Counted from the first letter of the stretch, positions 44,920 through 54,556 are shown. The stretch: DNA of 64,000 nt from Lachnospiraceae bacterium (GCA_910575445.1 CAJTFW010000001.1:186001-250000), one strand, 5' to 3'. The notes: generated by a model from the letters alone, not told the origin. Numbers and translations are program-made.

Positions 44920-46503
44920 TTGGGACAGTTTTATACAAGGAAAGATGCAGTTATTGAAATGATGGTTAATTCAATAGATGTGCTTTTGGGTAAAATATTA
45001 GAACCCTCCTGTGGTTCTGGATTATTTCTTGTAAAAATTATTAAAAGAATTATTGCAGAGTTACAGAAAAACAATATGTGTGCGGAAGACATATTAGATT
45101 ATATATGTTGCAACATACATGCTAATGATAATGATGCAAATGCAGTAAGGATAACAGAAATAAATATATTGGCTTTATTGTTGCCATTAATTATTTGTGC
45201 AAGAAAAGAGAATCCAAAATATGTAATGAAATCACTAAATATTACATGTGAGGATTTTACAAAGAAAAATATATTTAAACAGGAATATTCGATAATTGTT
45301 GGCAACCCTCCTTTTGTTACTATGTATGGAAAAAGAAGTAGAAATATGACGGAGGAGAAAAGGGTCTACTTTAATACATTTGATTTTGTGCAGAATAAAA
45401 AAGGAAATAATAAGTTTAATATATCAATGTTTTTTATTGAGAATGGCTTAAAGCTATTAAAAAATGGTGGACGATTAGTCTTTATTTTAGATATAGCTTT
45501 TTTTGAAACAGCATTTGTCGATATGCGCAAATATATTGTTGAGAATTATTATATTGGTTCACTAACAACTGGATTGCAAGAATTTGAAGGAGTTGCAAGT
45601 GGACAGTTAGTTATTGATATAACTAATATTAGGGAGTTTAATGATAATATCAAGCTTATAGATTATGCAACAAAAGAAACAAAATTTGTAAGTCAGCATG
45701 TATGGAATAACGAAAAAACAAAGTATAAATTTAGTGCTCCTTTAAGTGAAATGCAGCAAATAATAAATTCCAAAATAGTTAAGTATGACGGATTGGAAAA
45801 ATATTTTCCACACAAATCATTGCGAACTTGCTGTGCTCTTACAGGAAAAACGGAAGAATTTATTGTGAATCCGGAAGAAGAGGATAGATGTATAACATTT
45901 CCGTATATAGAAGGTTCGAAAGGACTTAAAGGAAAATTTTTTACACCGACACCGGACAGACATATTAAGTACGACTATGAATTACAACTTAAGTTATCAG
46001 ATGAATTCAAGCATGAGTTAGAGACGTTGGGTGTAAAAAATAAGAAGAGAGTAACTTTAGGAGATAAAGATGCTTATTTGGCACCTAAGATTTTTATTAG
46101 GCAGAGTGCTACAGAAATTATTGCAACATATTGCAGTGAACCGTATGCTGCCAATAATAGTATCTACATACTAACCACTAAGGAGAATACACCTGAGAGT
46201 ATTGCTATGTTGAAATATACCTGTGGACTTCTTAATAGTGATTTGATTACATTTTATTGCCGAATAAATAAAATTATAAGAGCTGAAAAAGGCAAAACAC
46301 CACAAATTAAAATTTCTGATTTGAAGAATATAAGAATAAACGTAAATGATGACCTCTTTTATGAAATGGTTGATGTAGTTGAACAATTGTTGGTGACACC
46401 GGATAATAGACAATTATACAATAGATTGAATTCATTAGTGTATGAGATATATAATATTGATGAACGGGAACAGAAATTTATTACTGAATATCTTATGGCT
46501 TAA
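44920..46503 (+). pseudogene. N6-adenine DNA methyltransferase, N-terminus lost to element insertion
   Basis: 527 codons remain. GQFYTRKDAVIEMM is the start of the methylase core; motif I is LEPSCGSGLFL and motif IV is VGNPPF. The C-terminal recognition region is of the TaqI/Eco57I type (LYKI-like segments ending FYCRINKIIRAEKGKTPQIK and IYNIDEREQKFI). Family members usually carry an N-terminal helical or nuclease domain before this point, replaced here by the recombinase element. Only a TTG start without RBS is available. The other gene half should sit at the far end of the element and is not found in the window. Confidence 0.8.
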
Positions 46504-46509
46504 ATTGTG

Positions 46510-46539
46510 ATGGCGAGCATAATTGATTATGCTCGCCAT
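46510..46539. terminator. Bidirectional terminator
   Basis: Perfect 14-bp stem ATGGCGAGCATAAT (46510-46523) / ATTATGCTCGCCAT (46526-46539), between two convergent coding regions. Confidence 0.85.
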
Positions 46540-46546
46540 TGTAGTA

Positions 46547-46896
46547 TTATTTTTGTTTATTGATTTTGCTATCATAAGTTTGTAGTCTTTGTTTCATAGC
46601 ATCAAATCTTGTATCTAATTCGGATTTCTTTTTGTTTTGTTTGGCAATATTACGGTCTATAGATTCTTGATATTTGGTATAAAATAATTCAAGGAATTCA
46701 TCACGAGAACGATATTCTTCAGGTTCATGGATATTGACTTGGAACTGTGGCTTAGGGTTAATTCTGACAGAGTGATGGATATCTTTTAAGAATTGGCAAT
46801 GAACATCTTTTGGGCTTCACGAAAAGTTTTGATGTCAAGCCCCATCGGAGTGAAGTCAAATCCGTATCTGTTTTTCTTGTTTTTTTCCATTTCCAT
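46547..46896 (-). pseudogene. Frameshifted ICE gene, possible chimera
   Basis: Starting at 46896 the minus strand reads EMEKNKKNRYGFDFTPMGLD then IKTFREAQKMFIA. Its beginning resembles XRE regulators of Tn1549-like elements. A shift near 46800 leads to QFLKDIHHSVRINPKPQFQV, YRSRDEFLELFYTKYQESID and a coiled-coil end. Total about 115 residues. The two parts may be one frameshifted gene or two joined fragments. Confidence 0.5.
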
Positions 46897-46999
46897 ATGT
46901 CCACCGCCTGTTCTGAAATTTGTTATGTTCCATTTTACAGAGATAGAAGTTCTCATTAAACGAGATAGAATCTCTATGAATAGGAACTAAAAGTTCTAT

Positions 47000-47155
47000 A
47001 TGAGAGATGGGGCAGCGAATAATAGAATTTTAGAAAGAATTGATTTCTCAGAAAAAGTATATTACAATACTCTAACATTTATGTTTCATTTGTCACTGGA
47101 TTTACCGAAGGAGGTGTTTGGTAATGGACTTTCGGATTCAAAATTGTTCAGATAG
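47000..47155 (+). CDS. Possible 51-residue protein
   Basis: ATG 47000 to TAG 47155: RDGAANNRILERIDFSEKVY then NTLTFMFHLSLDLPKEVFGN. Codon use looks natural but there is no clear RBS and no recognised family. It could be the end of a larger lost gene. Confidence 0.3.
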   Translation: MRDGAANNRILERIDFSEKVYYNTLTFMFHLSLDLPKEVFGNGLSDSKLFR

Positions 47156-47272
47156 TGAATTTTCCCATGCAGAATAGCAGAATGCAACGGTCTGTATGGG
47201 TTGAGTAAAAGTTGCATGGTATGCTGATTCTGCACTTTATTTAATCATATTAAGTAAAGGACGGAAGAAATT

Positions 47273-47536
47273 ATGGAATATTTGAATGCAGCAGATGTGC
47301 TTCCGAAGAAACTTCTAAAGGAGCTATCCACTTATGTGAATGGACAATTATTATATGTTCCATCAACAGAGAATAAAAAATCATGGGGAAGTAAAAGCGG
47401 TTCAAGGCAGTATTATGAACAGAGGAATAGCAATATTGTGGAACTGTATCAAAAAAATACAAGTATTGACGAGCTTTGCGAACAATTTAATCTATCCTAT
47501 GATACGATTCGTAAAATAATAAAAGTTAATTTATAG
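47273..47536 (+). CDS. CD3324/Mor-like small HTH regulator
   Basis: 87 residues; EYLNAADVLPKKLLKELSTY, VNGQLLYVPSTENKKSWGSK and ELCEQFNLSYDTIRKIIK match the CD3324 family of Mor-type helix-turn-helix proteins. It is followed by a terminator and then a MATE transporter in the same direction, which it may regulate. Confidence 0.85.
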   Translation: MEYLNAADVLPKKLLKELSTYVNGQLLYVPSTENKKSWGSKSGSRQYYEQRNSNIVELYQKNTSIDELCEQFNLSYDTIRKIIKVNL

Positions 47537-47572
47537 GGCTTTATCCATTGAAAGGGTAAAGCCCTTTTTTCA
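47537..47572 (+). terminator. Terminator after the CD3324-like gene
   Basis: GGGCTTTATCC pairs with GGGTAAAGCCC (one mismatch) followed by T6. Confidence 0.8.
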
Positions 47573-47658
47573 TCGGATAAAATGGTTATATCTATTTTGT
47601 GTCCTTCTTTTCTTTCGTTACAAGACCTATAATAATGCAGATGAAAGGAGAGGTAAAC

Positions 47659-49002
47659 ATGAGTACACAAACAAATATGACACGGGGCAATCCTACAAAA
47701 TTGCTTTTGAGTTTTGCAATTCCCCTTATGTTGGGGACAATTTTCCAGCAGTCCTTTATCCTTGTGGATAGAATCATTGTAGGGCATTTAATAGGTGCAA
47801 ATGCTTTTTCATCGGTAGGAGCAACCGGCTCTATATCAATGGTATTCACTTCACTTTGTCTGGGGATTGCGATAGGTTCAGGAATTGTTGTTTCGCAGTT
47901 TTACGGGGCAAATGATGAAGATGGCACGGCATCCGCAATTAGGAATGGGACGATGATAAGTATATTAAGCACCATAATTGTTTCGATTTTGGCGTTAGTT
48001 GTTACAAGACCAATTCTCATATTGCTGAATACACCAACTTCTTTGTTGGAGGATTCTATTAACTATATGTCAATATCTATGGGTGGCTTGATTGTAGTAA
48101 TTCTTTATTATATACCATTCAGTATATTGCGTTCATTGGGTGATGCAAAATCACCGATTATTTTTTTGGCAGTTTGCAGCATATTAAACATCGCTTTTGA
48201 TTTAATATTTGTTTTGGCGTTCCATACTGGTGTAGGAGGAACTGCCATAGCTTCATTGTTAGCACAGGGAATAGCAGGGATTTTATGTTTCATTTATGCT
48301 GTAAAAAAATATTCCTATTTTGAAATGGCGTTAAAGCAGTCAAAATTTGACAAAACTATTGCAAAACAAATCTTGAAAATTTGCATACCGATGGGATTCC
48401 AGTATTCATTTATTTATCTGTCAAGCTGTATTTTGCAGTGGGTAATCAATGGATTTGGAACAAGTGTAATAGGGGCGTTTACAGCGACAAGCCAGATAGA
48501 AAATCTAATCCAACAACCTTTTACAGCATTGGGAACAGCGATGGCAACCTATACAGGACAAAATATTGGGGCGGGAAAGACTGACAGAATAAAACAGGGA
48601 TTGTTTTCCGCTTTGAAAATATGTGCGGTATATTCGTTGTTATTGCTATTGGTATTTTGGGGATTTGGAAGAACAATTATGAATATCTTTGTATCTGATA
48701 CGGCTATTATTGAAAATGCAGTACGGGGTATCCATATAACCAGTATATTTTTTATTGCACTTGGAACAGCTCAAATACTCCGTTATTTATTGAATGGTGC
48801 GGGAGATTCCGCTTATTCAATGGTGAATGGGATTATTGAAATTGTTTGTCGGCTTGTATTTGTTTTCTTATTGACAAATATATCTTTCATAGGTCAATGG
48901 GGAATTTGGTGGACAACAGCACTGACATGGTTCTGCACAGCACTATTTGCTTTTGGTCGTTTTATGAGTGGTAAATGGAAAGACAGAGGTATTGTTAAGT
49001 GA
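47659..49002 (+). CDS. MATE family efflux transporter
   Basis: 447 residues, twelve predicted TM helices. The conserved start TRGNPTKLLLSFAIPLMLGT, then FQQSFILVDRIIVGHLIGAN, and the second-half repeat (ALGTAMATYTGQNIGAGKTD) are typical of NorM/DinF-type sodium- or proton-driven exporters. The start at 47659 follows AAAGGAGAGG. Substrates (cationic drugs, peptides) cannot be read from the sequence. Confidence 0.93.
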   Translation: MSTQTNMTRGNPTKLLLSFAIPLMLGTIFQQSFILVDRIIVGHLIGANAFSSVGATGSISMVFTSLCLGIAIGSGIVVSQFYGANDEDGTASAIRNGTMISILSTIIVSILALVVTRPILILLNTPTSLLEDSINYMSISMGGLIVVILYYIPFSILRSLGDAKSPIIFLAVCSILNIAFDLIFVLAFHTGVGGTAIASLLAQGIAGILCFIYAVKKYSYFEMALKQSKFDKTIAKQILKICIPMGFQYSFIYLSSCILQWVINGFGTSVIGAFTATSQIENLIQQPFTALGTAMATYTGQNIGAGKTDRIKQGLFSALKICAVYSLLLLLVFWGFGRTIMNIFVSDTAIIENAVRGIHITSIFFIALGTAQILRYLLNGAGDSAYSMVNGIIEIVCRLVFVFLLTNISFIGQWGIWWTTALTWFCTALFAFGRFMSGKWKDRGIVK

Positions 49003-49075
49003 AAAAATTCATCAGTTAGGATATTGAGGTCATTACGCAAATGTAGAATGTTATTTTTAGAAAAGTTGAGGAATT

Positions 49076-49264
49076 ATGAAAAAAGTAAAATGGATATTTT
49101 GCCCCGTCTGCGGAGGAAAAACTCGTACTATGATACGGGAGGATACAGAGCTAAAAAAATATCCTCTTTTTTGCCCGAAATGCAAGCAGGAAACATTGAT
49201 TGAAGCGAAGAAGTTAAAAGTAATAGTCATTAAAGAGCCAGACGCAAAGACGCAGAGCCGATGA
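49076..49264 (+). CDS. Cysteine-rich KTR protein
   Basis: 62 residues: KKVKWIFCPVCGGKTRTMIR and FCPKCKQETLIEAKK, two CxxC pairs. Same family as 40815-41021, and both are followed by a similar terminator containing the AGAGCCAGACGC block. Typical passenger of Tn916-like elements, here upstream of the ABC-F gene. Confidence 0.88.
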   Translation: MKKVKWIFCPVCGGKTRTMIREDTELKKYPLFCPKCKQETLIEAKKLKVIVIKEPDAKTQSR

Positions 49265-49303
49265 ACTTGTGGGAAACCACAGTTTGTTGGCTCTGTTTTT
49301 ATG
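49253..49303 (+). terminator. Terminator after the second KTR gene
   Basis: CAGAGCC...GTGG, loop GAAA, CCAC...GGCTCTG, followed by T5. Confidence 0.75.
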
Positions 49304-49464
49304 CAAGCGTAACATCTAATTAAATGATGCAATACCTATTATATAAGATATAAAATTTCCTATTATGAGAGATAAAAACTGAAAATTTCATAAAAATAGG
49401 ATTTGACAAACTGCTGGTTTTCATGCTAAAATAATCTGCACTAATTTTAAAGGAGAACAGTTTC

Positions 49465-49563
49465 ATGAGCTTTTACATTACAAACGAACTTCCGCCTAAA
49501 AAGAAAATCAGCTCTGTACAATCAAATCCGATGAAACATTGTACAGAGTATAGCGTAATATAA
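49465..49563 (+). CDS. Leader peptide upstream of abc-F
   Basis: 32 codons (SFYITNELPPKKKISSVQSN, then PMKHCTEYSVI) behind AAGGAG (49450-49455). Its coding sequence contains both arms of one hairpin and one arm of another, as in ribosome-mediated attenuators. Translation of a short Pro-Pro-Lys-Lys-Lys segment would be a natural stall point. Confidence 0.7.
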   Translation: MSFYITNELPPKKKISSVQSNPMKHCTEYSVI

Positions 49564-49787
49564 CACGTTAGGATTTCATCGGGAAATATAGCAGTACATG
49601 AGAGGGATTTTATATCTTTTTTCATATATTGTTTCTTTTCCCGTACAAATTTGTGTGCAGCAGGCTATGGACAGTGTTTTGTCCGTAGCCTTTTGTTGTA
49701 TATGGACTGTTTCCTAAAAGCGGTTTGTGATGGAACGGATATAGCAGAAGGCATGATACCAAGAGTATCTGGCTTCTGCTATTTTTT
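49512..49787 (+). promoter_or_regulatory. Attenuation-type leader of abc-F
   Basis: Hairpin 1: CTCTGTACAAT (49512-49522) / ATTGTACAGAG (49538-49548). Hairpin 2: CCGATGAAA (49528-49536) / TTTCATCGG (49574-49582), whose left arm lies in the loop of hairpin 1. Hairpin 3: GGCTATGGAC / GTCCGTAGCC (about 49664-49691). Intrinsic terminator: ATAGCAGAAG (49741-49750) / CTTCTGCTAT (49773-49782) plus T6, just before the gene. Confidence 0.75.
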
Positions 49788-49831
49788 GCCCATTTTGGAA
49801 AATCAGACAGGAAAAAGAGAGGACAATGATT

Positions 49832-51367
49832 ATGAGTTTATTAGAAGTTACGGGATTAACACATTCTTTTGGAGAAAATTATCTGTTTAAAAACGCAGAT
49901 TTTACATTGAACAAAGGGGAGCATATCGGGATTGTCGGTCAGAACGGGGCGGGAAAAAGCACGTTCATAAAGATTTGCACGGAGCAGCTTATCCCCGACT
50001 CTGGCAGGATAGTATGGCAGCCGAACACAAAAATAGGGTATCTCGACCAGTACGCCCAAATTGAAAAAAGCGTGGCAATGAGGGAGTTCCTACAATCCGC
50101 ATTTTCTGGGCTGTATGAGATAGAAAGCAGGATGAATGAGCTGTACTGCCAGTCTGCGGACGGGGATATGGCGAAGCTAAGCACGGCGGCAAGGTATCAG
50201 GAAGAATTAGAGCGCAAGGAGTTTTATTTGATTGACACAAAGATAGAACAAGTGGCAGCAGGTCTGGGCTTAACGACAATCGGGCTAGACAGACCGATTG
50301 AGCAGATGAGCGGCGGGCAGAGGGCAAAGGTCATACTGGCGAAATTACTGCTTGAAAAGCCAGATATTTTGCTTTTAGACGAGCCGACAAACTTCTTGGA
50401 CAAGGAGCATGTTACATGGCTTGCCGAATATCTTTCCAGCCTGCCAAACGCTTTTCTGGTAGTATCGCATGACTATGACTTTTTAGAGAAAATATCCACA
50501 AGGATATGCGACATTGACAACGAGAAGATTACAAAATATTTTGGCACTTATTCAGAGTTCACGAGAAAAAAGGCACTGCTCCGTGAGGATTATATCAGAC
50601 AGTATGCCGCACAGCAGAAAACCATCAAAAAGACGGAAGAATTTATCCGCAGGAATATTGCAGGGAGAAAGTCAAAAATGGCTCGTGGCAGGCAGAAACA
50701 GCTTGACCGAATGGATAAGATGGAAGCTCTGGAACAGAAAGAACTCAAGCCACATTTTCGGTTTGAAGCTCTCCCGCTGACTACGACAGAGCATCTAAAA
50801 GTAAAACATCTGGATGTTGGCTACCACTATCCTGTTTTGTCAGATATCAGCTTTTCCATAAAAGGGGGAGAAAAAATTGTTATGACGGGATTTAACGGCA
50901 TCGGCAAATCTACCCTGCTAAAAACACTTATTAGCCAAATACCCTCATTAAGTGGGAGTTTCCGTTTTTCGGAGCAGGTAAAGATTGGGTATTTTGAGCA
51001 GGAGCTGGCATGGGCGGATATAGAAAAAACGCCCATTCAGATTGTTTCCGATGCTTATCCATCGCTTACGATAAAAGACGTGAGAAAGCGTCTCGCAGGC
51101 TGCGGCATCTCAAGCAAACACGCCATGCAGGAAATCGGGACTTTGAGCGGAGGGGAACAGGCAAAGGTTAAAATGTGCCTGCTTATGATGAAACCGTGCA
51201 ATTTCCTTATCATGGACGAGCCGACAAACCACCTTGATGCACTGGCAAAGGAATCATTGAAAACCGCACTGGAAGAATTTGAGGGGACAGTGCTGTTGGT
51301 GTCGCATGAGGAAGCGTTTTACCGAGAATGGACGCAGAAAGTGATAAACATAGAAAAGAAAATATAG
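49832..51367 (+). CDS. ABC-F ribosome-protection ATPase
   Basis: About 511 residues, two ABC domains and no TM. Domain 1: Walker A GQNGAGKST, signature MSGGQRAKVILAKLL, Walker B ILLLDEPTNFLD. The linker (about 240-310) is rich in Lys/Arg (RRNIAGRKSKMARGRQKQLD). Domain 2: GFNGIGKST, LSGGEQAKVKMCL, LIMDEPTNHLD. The form and size match antibiotic-resistance ABC-Fs, which bind the ribosomal E site and dislodge drugs; the leader and placement in a Tn916-like element support resistance. The drug class is unknown. ATG 49832 is preferred for RBS spacing (AGAGAGGA); 49826 is also in frame. Confidence 0.9.
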   Translation: MSLLEVTGLTHSFGENYLFKNADFTLNKGEHIGIVGQNGAGKSTFIKICTEQLIPDSGRIVWQPNTKIGYLDQYAQIEKSVAMREFLQSAFSGLYEIESRMNELYCQSADGDMAKLSTAARYQEELERKEFYLIDTKIEQVAAGLGLTTIGLDRPIEQMSGGQRAKVILAKLLLEKPDILLLDEPTNFLDKEHVTWLAEYLSSLPNAFLVVSHDYDFLEKISTRICDIDNEKITKYFGTYSEFTRKKALLREDYIRQYAAQQKTIKKTEEFIRRNIAGRKSKMARGRQKQLDRMDKMEALEQKELKPHFRFEALPLTTTEHLKVKHLDVGYHYPVLSDISFSIKGGEKIVMTGFNGIGKSTLLKTLISQIPSLSGSFRFSEQVKIGYFEQELAWADIEKTPIQIVSDAYPSLTIKDVRKRLAGCGISSKHAMQEIGTLSGGEQAKVKMCLLMMKPCNFLIMDEPTNHLDALAKESLKTALEEFEGTVLLVSHEEAFYREWTQKVINIEKKI

Positions 51368-51397
51368 GTGAAAGGCACATTTCTAAATAGTGCCAGA

Positions 51398-51504
51398 GGC
51401 AAGGGGAAGCCCGCCAAATAAAAAAACAGTGTTTGGTGGGCTGCTTTGCCATGCCAAAAATAAAAGTCCTTCCAAATCTGTTTTCAGTTTGGAGGGATTT
51501 TTTT
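51398..51504 (+). terminator. Two hairpins after abc-F
   Basis: GGCAAGG...CCCGCCAAA (51398-51418) pairs with TTTGGTGGG...TTTGCC (51432-51450). Then CCTTCCAAA (51468-51476) / TTTGGAGGG (51488-51496) plus T7 is a strong terminator. From there to 51794 no gene is seen. Confidence 0.75.
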
Positions 51505-51794
51505 GCATACGTGAAGTGCTTTTTATTTACATATATCATATCGGGGATGGGTTGGTAACCTGTTAAAAAAATCCTCGTCAACGTATGGGGACTTTGCACC
51601 CTGCAAGTAGAAGTCATATTTCTACATATTAGAACTAAAATCTCCCTAAACCGTAAAGAACACAGAACCTTTGCGGTTTTTCTTTTGTCGTTTTTTGTTA
51701 GAACACGTCGTAAGGCGGTTTCTGGGATTGGATGCCGTTCTCCGCCCGTCAATCTGGATTTTAAAAAAATTCAGATTGATTGGAGGAAATTACA

Positions 51795-52013
51795 ATGCTT
51801 GAAAAGCATCCAAACCGAAAAAAGGACAAGTATAACCCGTACACTTTGACGATAACTGAGGGGCATTATTACCTCTCTTTTAAGGACGGGCGTGGAAAGC
51901 AGCAGAATATTGAGATTGACGAAATGCTGTATCAGACGTTTGACAGATTTGAGCTTGAGGACATATCCCATCTGAACAGGGTGAGCAGGCACATTGAACA
52001 CTCCGAGCGGTAA
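51795..52013 (+). pseudogene. Truncated sigma-70-like factor of a Tn916-type element
   Basis: 72 residues: LEKHPNRKKDKYNPYTLTIT, GHYYLSFKDGRGKQQNIEID, then FDRFELEDISHLNRVSRHIE match the N-terminal part of element-borne sigma factors, which are normally about twice this length with a C-terminal region-4 HTH. RBS GGAGG. The stop follows at HSER, so the DNA-binding part is lost. Confidence 0.65.
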
Positions 52014-52304
52014 CCAGCCCGCCGCAGGCAATGGGGGCGGCTCTGTCAGACCGACAGTTGGGGTGCAACTCCCGTGGCGTCAGTTCGCTGCTGACCGTTT
52101 GGTGACTTCCCTTGCGTTATCACGCATCAGCATTTTCGGGGTGTCGGGGACAAATAGAAAATGCTTTCTATCATAAAGCCAGATGCAGGGCGGTCAATGG
52201 AACAGAGTTTGTTTTATATTCTCCCGACCTTAAATGCTTCCTTGCGTCTGGCTGTTACATAGGCAGGGTATTCCTGCCTAAATCAAAATAGGAGGTCAGA
52301 CACT
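52014..52304. other. Structured intergenic region before mazF
   Basis: About 290 bp without a gene. A long imperfect stem runs from AGCCAGATGCAGGG (about 52180) to CCTTGCGTCTGGCT (about 52253), and a short hairpin AGGCAGG / CCTGCCT lies at about 52261-52279 just before the RBS of mazF. It contains no MazE-like antitoxin frame. Confidence 0.5.
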
Positions 52305-52670
52305 ATGGATAGAACTATTAAACGTGGCGACATTTTCTACGCAGAGCTTAATCCCGTTGTTGGTTCGGAGCAGGGCGGCACACGACCCGTACTTATCATT
52401 TCTAATGATATAGGTAACAGGCACAGCCCGACAGTCATTATCGCTGCCATTACGAGCCGAGTGCAGACAAAATCCAAACTGCCGACACATACCGCAGTAA
52501 ATGATTTTGAGGGGCTTGATAAGGATTCCGTTGTACTGCTTGAGCAAATCCGTACAGTAGATAAAAAAAGGCTGAAACAGCATATGGGAATGATGCCGAA
52601 TGAAACAATGGCAAGGGTTGATAAAGCTCTTGCCATAAGTCTTGGTTTTCCCCTCAAGAACGAGCCGTAA
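52305..52670 (+). CDS. MazF/PemK family protein without adjacent antitoxin
   Basis: 121 residues: [68 protein letters not shown]. All hallmarks of MazF endoribonucleases are present. No MazE or other antitoxin is encoded directly upstream; the gene lies between a sigma fragment and xis. In Tn916-like elements such lone MazF copies may use an antitoxin elsewhere. Confidence 0.9.
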   Translation: MDRTIKRGDIFYAELNPVVGSEQGGTRPVLIISNDIGNRHSPTVIIAAITSRVQTKSKLPTHTAVNDFEGLDKDSVVLLEQIRTVDKKRLKQHMGMMPNETMARVDKALAISLGFPLKNEP

Positions 52671-52696
52671 ATTTATGGTGATGAAAGGAAATGCGC

Positions 52697-52903
52697 ATGG
52701 CGGAACAAACACAGGTTGAAATAAAAGATAAATTCTGTCTTACCATTGATGAAGCATCGGCTTATTTTAATATTGGGGAAAAGAAATTAAGAAAGATTGT
52801 TGCGGACAATTTAGATACGGGATTTATCATTCAGAATGGAGTGAAATTTCTAATCAAACGAAAACAGTTTGAAGATTTTTTAGGGGAATTAACAGCAATC
52901 TGA
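52697..52903 (+). CDS. xis: Tn916-type excisionase
   Basis: 68 residues with the winged-helix core FCLTIDEASAYFNIGEKKLR and NGVKFLIKRKQFEDFL. It directs the adjacent integrase toward excision. The start at 52697 follows GAAAGGA; ATG 52691 is too close to it. Confidence 0.9.
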   Translation: MAEQTQVEIKDKFCLTIDEASAYFNIGEKKLRKIVADNLDTGFIIQNGVKFLIKRKQFEDFLGELTAI

Positions 52904-53061
52904 AACTTTTGATTTCAGGACAGATATTGTGCAGCATGAAACGGACGCTTTTGGGCATTCCAGATTCAATGCTGCTTTTTTAAGATGGCAAAAGGGCTTC
53001 ATCTATGATATACTACAATATATCGTGACGGGGCTCTTTTTGTATGAAAGGAGCATTTGAC

Positions 53062-54261
53062 ATGAGCGGAAAAAGACGTGACAGTAAAAACCGTATTCTC
53101 CGCAACGGAGAGAGCCAACGTCAAGACGGACGGTATGCGTTCAAATACATTGATGCCACAGGCAAGCAGCAATTTGTTTACAGTTGGAAACTGGAAAAGA
53201 CGGACAAGACGCCGCAAGGCAAACGGGATGACATTTCATTGAGGGAGAAAGAAAAGCTGATACTGAAAGACCTTGATGATGAGATTGTTCCCCGTGGCGG
53301 GGAAATGACCGTTCTGGAACTGGTAAAAAAATATCTCTTACAGAAAACAGGGGTACGCCACAATACCGAAGCCAATTATAAATTTGTAGTCAACATCATC
53401 AAAAAAGAGGATTTCGGGAAGAAGCGGATTGACAAAGTAAAGCTGTCGGACGCAAAATGCTGGCTTATCAAATTACAGCAGGACGGAAGGGGTTACAGTT
53501 CCATCCATTCTGTAAGGGGCGTTGTCAGACCAGCTTTCCAGATGGCTGTCGATGATGACTTGATATGCAAGAATCCGTTTGAGTTTCAGCTTGCCACGGT
53601 TGTCGTGAATGACAGCGTGACAAGGGAAGCCATCACAAGAAAGCAGGAACGGGCTTTTCTGGAATTTGTGGCACAGGACAAGCATTTTTGCAGATATTAT
53701 GACGGAATCTACATTTTATTTAAAACAGGGCTTCGCATTTCCGAATTTGTAGGATTAACGTTGAGTGATATTGATATGCAGGACAGGAAAATCAATGTCA
53801 ACCATCAATTACAGCGGAAAAGAAATATGGAATATGTGATTGAGGATACCAAAACCACAAGCGGCACAAGGGAAATCCCGATGTCCGACGAGGTATATGC
53901 GTGTTTTCAGCGGATTATTGCGAATAGGAAGAAAGTAAAAAAAGAGCCTGTGATTGACGGCAAATATGGTTTTCTGTATCTGGATAAAAATGATATGCCG
54001 ATGGTAGCCCTGCATTGGGAGAAATACTTTCAGCACATTTGCGAGAAGTACAACAGTATCTATAAAGTGCAGATGCCAAAGGTCACGCCCCATGTATGCA
54101 GGCACACCTTTTGTTCTAACATGGCGAAAAGCGGCATGAACCCTAAAACGCTCCAGTATCTTATGGGACATTCTGATATTGGAGTAACGCTGAATACCTA
54201 CACGCACATCGGTTACGATGATGCGAAAGAGGAGCTGGAGCGGGTGGCAAATGCCGAGTAG
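53062..54261 (+). CDS. int: Tyrosine integrase, Tn916 family
   Basis: About 399 residues: N-terminal arm-binding domain (SGKRRDSKNRILRNGESQRQ), core-binding domain, then the catalytic domain with Arg in GLRISEF, HVCRHTF (His, Arg), GHSD and the nucleophile Tyr in NTYTH. The start at 53062 follows AAAGGAG. It ends 160 bp before an attachment-like sequence, the normal position for this family. It is intact and, with Xis, may be active. Confidence 0.93.
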   Translation: MSGKRRDSKNRILRNGESQRQDGRYAFKYIDATGKQQFVYSWKLEKTDKTPQGKRDDISLREKEKLILKDLDDEIVPRGGEMTVLELVKKYLLQKTGVRHNTEANYKFVVNIIKKEDFGKKRIDKVKLSDAKCWLIKLQQDGRGYSSIHSVRGVVRPAFQMAVDDDLICKNPFEFQLATVVVNDSVTREAITRKQERAFLEFVAQDKHFCRYYDGIYILFKTGLRISEFVGLTLSDIDMQDRKINVNHQLQRKRNMEYVIEDTKTTSGTREIPMSDEVYACFQRIIANRKKVKKEPVIDGKYGFLYLDKNDMPMVALHWEKYFQHICEKYNSIYKVQMPKVTPHVCRHTFCSNMAKSGMNPKTLQYLMGHSDIGVTLNTYTHIGYDDAKEELERVANAE

Positions 54262-54424
54262 TAAAATAGCATGATTCCCCTCAATTTACTACTTTTTTTA
54301 CTACTTTTGAGGTAAAAGATATGCCAATTTAGACTACAATATGCCACGGACGAAAGACTAAAGCAAGACGCAGGAAAAGCCGATAAATCAAGGAAATACA
54401 GTAAATACAAGGAGTTTTTGAGAT

Positions 54425-54556
54425 ATGATTAAAATATTATTCGTCTGCCACGGCAGTATCTTGAAGAATCCCGGAAAAGCCGATAAAATCAATGGTTTTG
54501 CAAAGCGACAAGGCATTTACTACACCACTACTACACCATTTCTGAAAGAGCCTTGA
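54425..54556 (+). other. Attachment-like site 1 (phosphatase-gene start)
   Basis: A 43-codon frame starts IKILFVCHGSI, the beginning of low-molecular-weight tyrosine phosphatases (CxG-containing P-loop), then diverges into LKNPGKADKINGF and YYTTTTPFLKEP. 54425-54493 is repeated with few changes at 57531-57599, and TTACTACACCACTACTACACC follows in both copies. I read it as a junction of two integrated elements. Confidence 0.7.

Noticed and set aside
49651-49890. 79-codon frame across the abc-F leader
   Set aside because: It covers the attenuator hairpins and overlaps the true gene start in another frame.
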